Positions 30,465-35,668 of a stretch of 35,668 bases of DNA are shown here, piece after piece (the stretch's first letter is position 1; every line of letters begins with the position of its first letter). Origin of the DNA: Deltaproteobacteria bacterium (lineage in GTDB: Bacteria; Myxococcota_A; Polyangia; Polyangiales; Polyangiaceae); NCBI GenBank assembly GCA_016875405.1, contig VGRJ01000040.1:1-35668 (forward strand), given 5' to 3'. Position numbers and translations under genes: made by a program. Under the pieces are notes generated by a model. It was not told where the DNA came from, did no database searches, and saw only the letters and a program-made list of their open reading frames with translations.

Positions 30465-32714
30465 ATGATTCGTAGAGCCGACGCGAGCATGGCCGATCGC
30501 GTTCCCTTCGTCGACGGCGGCTTCCTCGATCACGTGCGCGCGCTCACCCCGAGCCGCCCGCTTCGCCGCGGAGACGATCCGCTGCGACCCGGGAGCGCGC
30601 TCTCCTGCCGGGAAGCGTTCGGCATCTACCAAACCCAGCTCGAGAGCCGACTCGTCGACCTCGCCGCGAGGAACCTGAAGAAGGACGGCCTCGCGTTCTA
30701 CACCATCGGCTCCTCGGGGCACGAGGGCAACGCCGCGGTCGCCGCCGCGCTACGCCCATCGGATCCTGCGCTCCTGCACTACCGCTCGGGCGCGTTCTTC
30801 CTCGAGCGAGCCCGACAGCTCGGGCGCGATGACGGCGCGTACGCGATGCTCCTCGGGATCGTGGCGAGCTCGGAGGAGCCGATCGCGGGCGGGCGTCATA
30901 AGGTATTCGGACACGCCGAGCTCGCGATCCCACCCCAGACCTCGACGATCGCCTCGCACCTCCCGAAGGCGGTCGGCATGGCGTTCGGCCTCGGGCGCGC
31001 GGGTCGCCTCGGGGTCGCGACGTCGAGCCCGTCCGACGCCATCGTGGTGTGCTCCTTCGGGGACGCCTCGGTCAACCACTCGACCGCGCAAGGTGCGTTG
31101 AACGCCGCGGCCTGGGCCGCGCATCAAGAGCAGCCCGTCCCGGTGTTGTTCGTGTGCGAAGACAACGGCATCGGGATCTCGGTCCCAACGCCCGACGGCT
31201 GGGTCCGCGCCGCGAACGGTGGGCGACCGGCGTTCGCATACCGCGCGGTCAATGGGCTCGATCTCGAGGCGACCTACGGCGCCGCGCGTGAGCTTGCGGA
31301 CATCGTCCGTCGCGAGCGTCGCCCCGCGTTCTTGCATATGCGGACGGTACGCCTGATGGGGCACGCGGGCTCCGACATCGAGACCGTGTACCGCTCGCTC
31401 GACGAGATCGAGGCGACCGAAGCGCTCGATCCGCTGCGCATGGGTGCGAGCCTCCTCGTCGAAGCAGGCGCCGCGACACCGAACCAAATTCTCACGGCCT
31501 ACGAGGAAAACCGCGCGCGCCTCGACGCGCTCGGGCGACGCGCCGCGACGCGCCCGAAGCTCACCACCGCCGCCGAGGTCATGGCGCCCCTCGCGCCGCG
31601 CGACGACCAGGCGATCGCCACGCTCGCGACGCGGTCGGCGGACGAGGCCGAGCGACGACGCTTCTGGGGCGACAAGCTCCCTGAAGAGCAGCGCCCGGCG
31701 GGCTTCGCGCAGCACGTCAACTGGGCCCTCGGTGATCTGCTCGCTCTCCACCCGGAGCTGTTCCTGTTCGGCGAGGACGTCGCGAAGAAAGGAGGGGTGT
31801 ACGGCGTGACCCGAGAGCTGTCGCGGCGGGCGAAGCGAGGGCGCGTCTTCGACACGCTGCTCGATGAGCAGACGATCCTGGGCCTCGGCATCGGCTTCGG
31901 TCAGCTCGGGCTCCTGCCAATGCCCGAGATCCAGTACCTCGCGTACCTTCACAACGCCGAGGATCAGCTGCGCGGCGAGGCCTCGAGCCTGCAGTTCTTC
32001 TCGAACGCGCAGTACCGAAACCCGATGGTGGTGCGCATCGCTGGCTACGGCTACCAGAAGGGCTTCGGCGGCCATTTCCACAACGACAACTCCGTCGCCG
32101 TGCTGCGCGACATCCCCGGCATCGTGATCGCCTCGCCCGCGCGCGGCGACGACGCGGCGGCGATGCTCCGTACCTCGGTCGCAGCAGCGAAGGCCTCTGG
32201 CTCGGTGTGCGTGTTCCTCGAGCCGATCGCCCTCTACGGCGAACGAGACCTCCTCGAGAAAGGCGATGGCGGGTTCACATCGCCGTACGCGCCCGCCTCT
32301 CTGGAGGCGCACGTGCCCATCGGCGCGGGCCGCCTGTGGCGCGAGGGCGACGACGTTACGCTCGTCTCCTGGGCGAACGGCCTCTACATGAGCCTTCGTG
32401 TCGCGGCGCGCCTCGAGCGCGAGCACGGCGTGCGCGCGAGGGTCTTCGATCTGCGGTGGCTCGCGCCGCTGCCGGTCGACGAGCTCCTCACCCACGCGAA
32501 CCACACAGGGCGCGTGCTCGTCGTCGACGAGACGCGGCGAACGGGCGGGGTGTCGGAGGGCGTCGTGACCGCCCTTGTCGATCGAGGCTTCTCGGGGCGG
32601 ATCCGGCGGGTCGCGAGCGAGGATTGCTTCATCCCGCTCGGTGATGCCGCGAACTTCGTGCTCCTGCAGGAGCGCGCGATCGAAGAGGCCGCGCTCGCCC
32701 TCGCGAAGGCCTGA
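30465..32714 (+). CDS. 2-oxoacid dehydrogenase E1, alpha and beta subunits fused
   Basis: A 749-residue thiamine-diphosphate enzyme that decarboxylates a 2-oxoacid and passes the acyl group to an E2 lipoyl protein. The alpha half (about 45-380) has YTIGSSGHEGNAAVAAAL, HYRSGAFFL, SHLPKAVGMAFGLGRAG and the cofactor site FGDASVNHSTAQGALNAAAW ending in CEDNGIGISV; the usual GDG is GDA (199-201) here. The beta half (about 415-745) has NWALGDLLALHPELFLFGED, LDEQTILGLGIGFGQLGLLP, EIQYLAYLHNAEDQLRGEAS and GFGGHFHNDNSVAVLRDIPG. The sequence is closest to branched-chain 2-oxoacid or 2-oxoisovalerate E1. No E2 or E3 gene is in the window. An alternative start is Met9. It is divergent from ALDH7 with overlapping -10 boxes. 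Confidence 0.92.
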   Translation: MIRRADASMADRVPFVDGGFLDHVRALTPSRPLRRGDDPLRPGSALSCREAFGIYQTQLESRLVDLAARNLKKDGLAFYTIGSSGHEGNAAVAAALRPSDPALLHYRSGAFFLERARQLGRDDGAYAMLLGIVASSEEPIAGGRHKVFGHAELAIPPQTSTIASHLPKAVGMAFGLGRAGRLGVATSSPSDAIVVCSFGDASVNHSTAQGALNAAAWAAHQEQPVPVLFVCEDNGIGISVPTPDGWVRAANGGRPAFAYRAVNGLDLEATYGAARELADIVRRERRPAFLHMRTVRLMGHAGSDIETVYRSLDEIEATEALDPLRMGASLLVEAGAATPNQILTAYEENRARLDALGRRAATRPKLTTAAEVMAPLAPRDDQAIATLATRSADEAERRRFWGDKLPEEQRPAGFAQHVNWALGDLLALHPELFLFGEDVAKKGGVYGVTRELSRRAKRGRVFDTLLDEQTILGLGIGFGQLGLLPMPEIQYLAYLHNAEDQLRGEASSLQFFSNAQYRNPMVVRIAGYGYQKGFGGHFHNDNSVAVLRDIPGIVIASPARGDDAAAMLRTSVAAAKASGSVCVFLEPIALYGERDLLEKGDGGFTSPYAPASLEAHVPIGAGRLWREGDDVTLVSWANGLYMSLRVAARLEREHGVRARVFDLRWLAPLPVDELLTHANHTGRVLVVDETRRTGGVSEGVVTALVDRGFSGRIRRVASEDCFIPLGDAANFVLLQERAIEEAALALAKA

Positions 32715-32759
32715 GCCAAACCGCCCCCTCGTCGGCCCAGCGCTGCCCCTTGCGGAGCG

Positions 32760-32773
32760 GCGCGAAAACGCGC
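32760..32773 (+). promoter_or_regulatory. Hairpin just before the OmpA-family gene
   Basis: GCGCG-AAAA-CGCGC forms a five-pair GC stem directly before ATG 32774 and 12 bases before the preferred ATG 32786. It would lie in the leader or at the end of the E1 transcript; a role in translation control is possible but untested. Confidence 0.28.
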
Positions 32774-32785
32774 ATGAGAGTCGCC

Positions 32786-33685
32786 ATGCGTACCCGAGCG
32801 ACGATCGCCGCCCTGACCTTGGCCCTCCTCTCCGGCTGCGTCACGAAATCCGAGCACGAGCGCCTGCTTGCCCTCGCGGCGGACCGCGAGAAGAGCCTCG
32901 CGGCGAAGGCAGCCGCCGAGGACGCCCGCGCGAAGCAACAGATCGCCGCGCTCGAAGCGTCGCTCGCGACGCTGAAGGGCGAGGTCGACGAGCGTGACAA
33001 GAAGCTCGGCGAGCTACAGGTCGATCTCGCGGGCTTGCAGAAGCGCTACGACGACTCGAGCGCCCTCGCGAACGAGCTGCGGCAAGAGCTGCAGAAGGCA
33101 GGCAAGAACGTCGACGGGCTGATGGCCGAGAAGGGCAAGATGCGCCAGGCCCTCGACGAGGCGAAGGTGCGCCTCGAAGAGCTCCGCCGCGCGCAGGAGG
33201 CCGCGCAGAAGCGCGCCGACCTCCTGAAGAACCTCATCAACAAGTTCAAACGCATGATCGAATCGGGCGACCTCAAGATCGTGCTCCGCGACGGTCGGAT
33301 GGTGCTCCAGCTGCGAAACGACGTGCTGTTCGACTCCGGAAAGATCGAGGTGAAGCCGGCAGGACGGGACGCCCTGAAGGACGTCGCGAAGGTCCTCGTC
33401 ACCCTCACCGACCGCAAGCTCCAGGTCGTCGGCCACACCGACAACCGCCCGATCCAGACCGAGCGCTTCCCGTCGAACTGGGAGCTGTCGACGTCGCGCG
33501 CGATCTCAGTCGTGAAGTTCCTCATCACCGAAGGCGTGAAGGCCGAGCTGCTCTCGGCCGCGGGGCACAGCGAGCACGACCCGGTCGCGACCAACGACAA
33601 CGACGACGGTCGCGCGAAGAACCGACGCATCGAGATCGTCCTCCAGCCGAACCTCTCCGAGCTCATCGCCGTCCCGACCGAGTGA
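32786..33685 (+). CDS. OmpA-family peptidoglycan-binding lipoprotein with coiled coil
   Basis: A 299-residue outer-membrane-associated lipoprotein. ATG 32786 is preferred because GAGAG lies five bases upstream; ATG 32774 is in frame. The signal peptide ends in LLSGC. Residues about 20-150 are a long Lys/Glu/Ala coiled coil (for example KGEVDERDKKLGELQVDLAG). The OmpA/MotB domain follows, with LRNDVLFDSGKIEVKPAGRD, QVVGHTDNRPIQTERFPSNW and ELSTSRAISVVKFLITEGVK, then AAGHSEHDPVATNDNDDGRA and KNRRIEIVL. The Asp and Arg that grip diaminopimelate are in the HTDNRP and AKNRRIEI regions. It probably links the outer membrane to peptidoglycan across a coiled-coil spacer. It starts 71 bases after the E1 gene. 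Confidence 0.92.
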   Translation: MRTRATIAALTLALLSGCVTKSEHERLLALAADREKSLAAKAAAEDARAKQQIAALEASLATLKGEVDERDKKLGELQVDLAGLQKRYDDSSALANELRQELQKAGKNVDGLMAEKGKMRQALDEAKVRLEELRRAQEAAQKRADLLKNLINKFKRMIESGDLKIVLRDGRMVLQLRNDVLFDSGKIEVKPAGRDALKDVAKVLVTLTDRKLQVVGHTDNRPIQTERFPSNWELSTSRAISVVKFLITEGVKAELLSAAGHSEHDPVATNDNDDGRAKNRRIEIVLQPNLSELIAVPTE

Positions 33686-33756
33686 CGCGGGGCGGCGCTG
33701 CGCCGGCCGCGTGCGACCTTGTCTTCGCGCGCCTACGGCTGCAGGCTCACCGGGCC

Positions 33757-34698
33757 ATGCCACGTCACCTCAGGACGATCCGCGATCTGTCGCCCGCCGA
33801 GTTCGACCGATTGCTTTCGCTTGCACGCCGCGTGAAGGCAGACCCGAGCGCCTACCGCGCAAAGCTCGCCGGCAAGAAGGTAGCGCTCGTCTTCGCGAAG
33901 CCCTCGACGCGCACGCGCGTGTCGTTCGAGGTCGGTGTTGCTGAGCTCGGAGGGCAGCCGCTCTTCTTGCCGACCGGCGGCCCCGCGGGGCTTCAGGTGG
34001 GCCGAGGCGAGCCGCCGCACGACACGGCGAAGGTGCTGTCTCGCTATGTGGACGCGATCGTCATCCGCACGTTTGGGCAGGACGAGGTCGACGCGCTCGC
34101 CGAGCACGGCCGCGTCCCGGTCGTGAACGCGCTCACCGACTCGGAGCATCCGTGCCAGGCGCTAGGCGACGTGCTCACGATCCGCGAGCGCTTCGGCGAT
34201 GACCTCCGTGGCCGCACGCTCGCCTTCGTCGGCCCCGGCAACAACGTGACGCATGCGCTGATGCTCGCAGGACCGCGCGCGGGGCTCGATGTGATCGTCG
34301 CGTGCCCCGAGCTGCTCCCTCCATCGCACGTGGTGCTCGAGCGCGCGCGTGAGGAGGCGGCCCGCGCCGGGACGCGCGTCTACGTCGAGCACGATCCGCG
34401 GCGCGCGGTGAAGGACGCGTCGATCGTCTACTCGGACACCTGGGTGAGCATGGGGCAAGAGCGCGACGCCGAGAGCCTCCGAGCGAAGCTCGCGGCCTAC
34501 ACCGTGGACGACGACCTCATGTCGATCGCGGCGCGTGACGCGATCTTCATGCATTGCATGCCGGTCCATCGAGGCGAGGAGGCCACCGCATCGGTGGTCG
34601 ATGGTCCCCAGTCGGTCGTCTTCGACCAGGCCGAGAACCGACTCCACGTGCAGAAGGCCCTCCTGCTCTTGCTCCTCGGGGCCGAGCCGTGGACCTGA
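33757..34698 (+). CDS. argF: Ornithine carbamoyltransferase
   Basis: A 313-residue cytoplasmic enzyme that makes citrulline from ornithine and carbamoyl phosphate in arginine synthesis. The carbamoyl-phosphate site is KPSTRTRVSFEVG, followed by LGGQPLFLPTGG, QVGRGEPPHDTAKVLSRYVD and ALTDSEHPCQALGDVLTIRE (HPCQ). The ornithine side has VGPGNNVTHALMLAGPRAG, YSDTWVSMGQE (DxWxSMG) and the catalytic Cys in HCMPVHRGEE, where most relatives have HCLP. The Glu usual in FEKPSTRTR is Ala here. Neither change removes a known catalytic residue. ATG 33757 gives the canonical N terminus. The next gene overlaps by 10 bases. No other arginine gene is nearby. Confidence 0.95.
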   Translation: MPRHLRTIRDLSPAEFDRLLSLARRVKADPSAYRAKLAGKKVALVFAKPSTRTRVSFEVGVAELGGQPLFLPTGGPAGLQVGRGEPPHDTAKVLSRYVDAIVIRTFGQDEVDALAEHGRVPVVNALTDSEHPCQALGDVLTIRERFGDDLRGRTLAFVGPGNNVTHALMLAGPRAGLDVIVACPELLPPSHVVLERAREEAARAGTRVYVEHDPRRAVKDASIVYSDTWVSMGQERDAESLRAKLAAYTVDDDLMSIAARDAIFMHCMPVHRGEEATASVVDGPQSVVFDQAENRLHVQKALLLLLLGAEPWT

Positions 34699-35540
34699 GG
34701 TCGGCGAACCTCGCCGCGCCCTACCGGCGCATCCTCGACACCTGCGAGCCCTTTCTCATCACCTACCCGGGCAACCACAGCGCGCTCGACCTCGCGCCGT
34801 TCGGCCTCGTGCTTCGCCGCGAGCGGCTCTACACCGCGACAAGCCTCACGAGCCGAAACGTCGTCGATGGGCTGCACGTCCTCGACGCGGCGACCTTCGG
34901 CGATCAGGAGATGCTCATGCCGCGGTGGGTCCTCTTCGACTGCGGTGAGTTCCCAGGGATCGTGTTCGGCTTCGGGCGTCGCGCTGAAGAGCTCTCGCCC
35001 GCGCTGCGCTCACGCTACCGCGCCGAGGACGACGACTCCTTCGTTCCGCTCTCGATGTGGGTGGCGATCCGCTGCGCCGAGGAGGGCTCGTGGTTTGGTC
35101 ACAACCTCTCGTCGGTCAACGTGATGGCCACCGGTGACGACGCGCTTCCGGGACTCGCGACGCTGACGAAGGCTGTCGGCGTGAAGGTCGCGCGCGCGAC
35201 GCGACAATACGGCGCGACGCAGTGGACCTCGTCGAGCATCGGCCTTCACCTTCGGCTCGGCGACATGCAGCTCCTTTCGGCCTACACCCCGGCGCACACC
35301 CACCCGGAGACGCTGTCGTATCGCATGAACGTCGACGAGGCCGTCCTCACGAGGAGCCTCCTCGACGGCTACCGCCCGTCGCGAGCGGAGGGGGACAGGC
35401 GCCTCGCCGCCGACGACCGCGACACGCTCCTCGCCCTCCAGAGCGAGCTCGAGGCCGGCGACGCGTGGACGCTGGTGCGCGCCGAGAGCGTCGCCGGAAG
35501 CGCCCAGCGCCTGCACTTGGTGCGCGGCTCGGCGACTTGA
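34689..35540 (+). CDS. Uncharacterised protein overlapping argF
   Basis: A 283-residue cytoplasmic protein that I do not recognise. It begins at GTG 34689 (MDLRSANLAAPYRRILDTCE), 10 bases before the end of argF, so it is translationally coupled to it. Segments such as FLITYPGNHSALDLAPFGLV, MPRWVLFDCGEFPGIVFGFG, SMWVAIRCAEEGSWFGHNLS and LSAYTPAHTHPETLSYRMNV suggest a globular alpha/beta protein with conserved-looking Trp, His and Asp residues. No signal peptide or membrane helix is visible. Coupling to argF suggests, but does not show, a part in nitrogen or arginine metabolism. Its stop is six bases from the stop of the next, convergent gene. Confidence 0.8.
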   Translation: MDLRSANLAAPYRRILDTCEPFLITYPGNHSALDLAPFGLVLRRERLYTATSLTSRNVVDGLHVLDAATFGDQEMLMPRWVLFDCGEFPGIVFGFGRRAEELSPALRSRYRAEDDDSFVPLSMWVAIRCAEEGSWFGHNLSSVNVMATGDDALPGLATLTKAVGVKVARATRQYGATQWTSSSIGLHLRLGDMQLLSAYTPAHTHPETLSYRMNVDEAVLTRSLLDGYRPSRAEGDRRLAADDRDTLLALQSELEAGDAWTLVRAESVAGSAQRLHLVRGSAT

Positions 35541-35546
35541 TTCGTG

Positions 35547-35668
35547 TCAAGGAGGTACAAGCAAGCCGAGTCGGGCGCGCGCCTCGAGATGAGGGCCGCT
35601 GACGAGGAACGCGAGGAGCTCGCGCGCCTCGGCGTGCTTGCCGAGCCATCGCAGCCGCTCCGCCTCAC
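35547..35668 (-). CDS. C-terminal end of a helical protein (partial)
   Basis: On the minus strand one frame reads EAERLRWLGKHAEARELLAF, LVSGPHLEARARLGLLVPP and then TGA at 35547-35549. The Leu/Ala/Arg/Glu pattern with HAEARELL fits an amphipathic helix pair such as a TPR-like end. The other two frames are Ser/Arg-rich and look non-coding. The 5' part lies beyond the window edge, so function cannot be assigned. It converges on the argF-linked gene with six bases between stops. Confidence 0.6.
   Translation of the reverse strand, partial: EAERLRWLGKHAEARELLAFLVSGPHLEARARLGLLVPP

Noticed and set aside
1-35668. A defence island, prophage, or biosynthetic gene cluster
   Set aside because: I found no nuclease-helicase defence set, integrase, phage structural gene, PKS or NRPS; the genes are housekeeping, envelope and signalling types.

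Overview
The window is GC-rich and gene-dense and looks like chromosomal DNA of a myxobacterium, most likely order Polyangiales (Sorangium/Labilithrix-like). The clues are Cys-rich lipoproteins with Gly/Ala/Ser spacers, an FHA-GGDEF protein, a PP2C phosphatase fused to a cyclic-nucleotide-binding domain, a lysine/alanine-repeat histone-like peptide, and strong third-position G/C. This placement is inferred from protein style; no rRNA or other marker gene is present. I saw no tRNA, rRNA, CRISPR array, insertion sequence or prophage.

Layout. 1-4.3 kb: end of a Cys-rich protein, a Cys-rich lipoprotein with a Gly/Ala tail (-), an FHA-GGDEF diguanylate cyclase (-) and a divergent metzincin-type lipoprotein (+). 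4.3-8.6 kb: a 1179-residue multi-pass membrane protein and gpmA (both -). 8.7-12.1 kb: an internally duplicated lipoprotein, msrA, a truncated and frameshifted cation-efflux (CDF) relic, another lipoprotein (-) and a 37-codon Lys/Ala-repeat gene (-) with a strong ribosome-binding site and a sigma-54-like promoter. 12.5-14.8 kb: an overlapping run of a four-CBS protein, a frameshifted CDP-alcohol phosphatidyltransferase and yicC. 14.9-18.1 kb: a SirB1-type protein (-), then a MurG-like glycosyltransferase and a full-length eukaryote-type 6-phosphofructo-2-kinase/fructose-2,6-bisphosphatase. 18.1-21.3 kb: two Hsp20 genes (-), a vestige of a Lon protease domain, an orphan periplasmic binding lipoprotein and cutA. 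21.4-23.7 kb (-): plsY, PP2C-cNBD and a frameshifted glycine-zipper surface-antigen gene. 23.9-27.2 kb (+): FemAB-like transferase, a cysteine-free glutaredoxin-like protein, a PolA-type 5'-3' exonuclease and a flavin-reductase-like protein. 27.3-30.4 kb (-): Cys-rich lipoprotein and an ALDH7-type dehydrogenase. 30.5-35.5 kb (+): fused E1 alpha/beta 2-oxoacid dehydrogenase, OmpA-family lipoprotein, argF and an overlapping uncharacterised gene. A C-terminal fragment on the minus strand closes the window.

The window is mostly housekeeping and signalling genes, not a single defence or biosynthetic island. The observations most worth follow-up are: a recurrent TANNNT box 7-8 nt before start codons that lack ribosome-binding sites, which suggests leaderless transcription; the 37-residue histone-tail-like peptide; the eukaryote-type fructose-2,6-bisphosphate enzyme next to a glycosyltransferase; the cysteine-free glutaredoxin fold; and two gene relics (CDF and Lon). 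Two other genes are each split by an apparent one-base loss, which could be assembly error.
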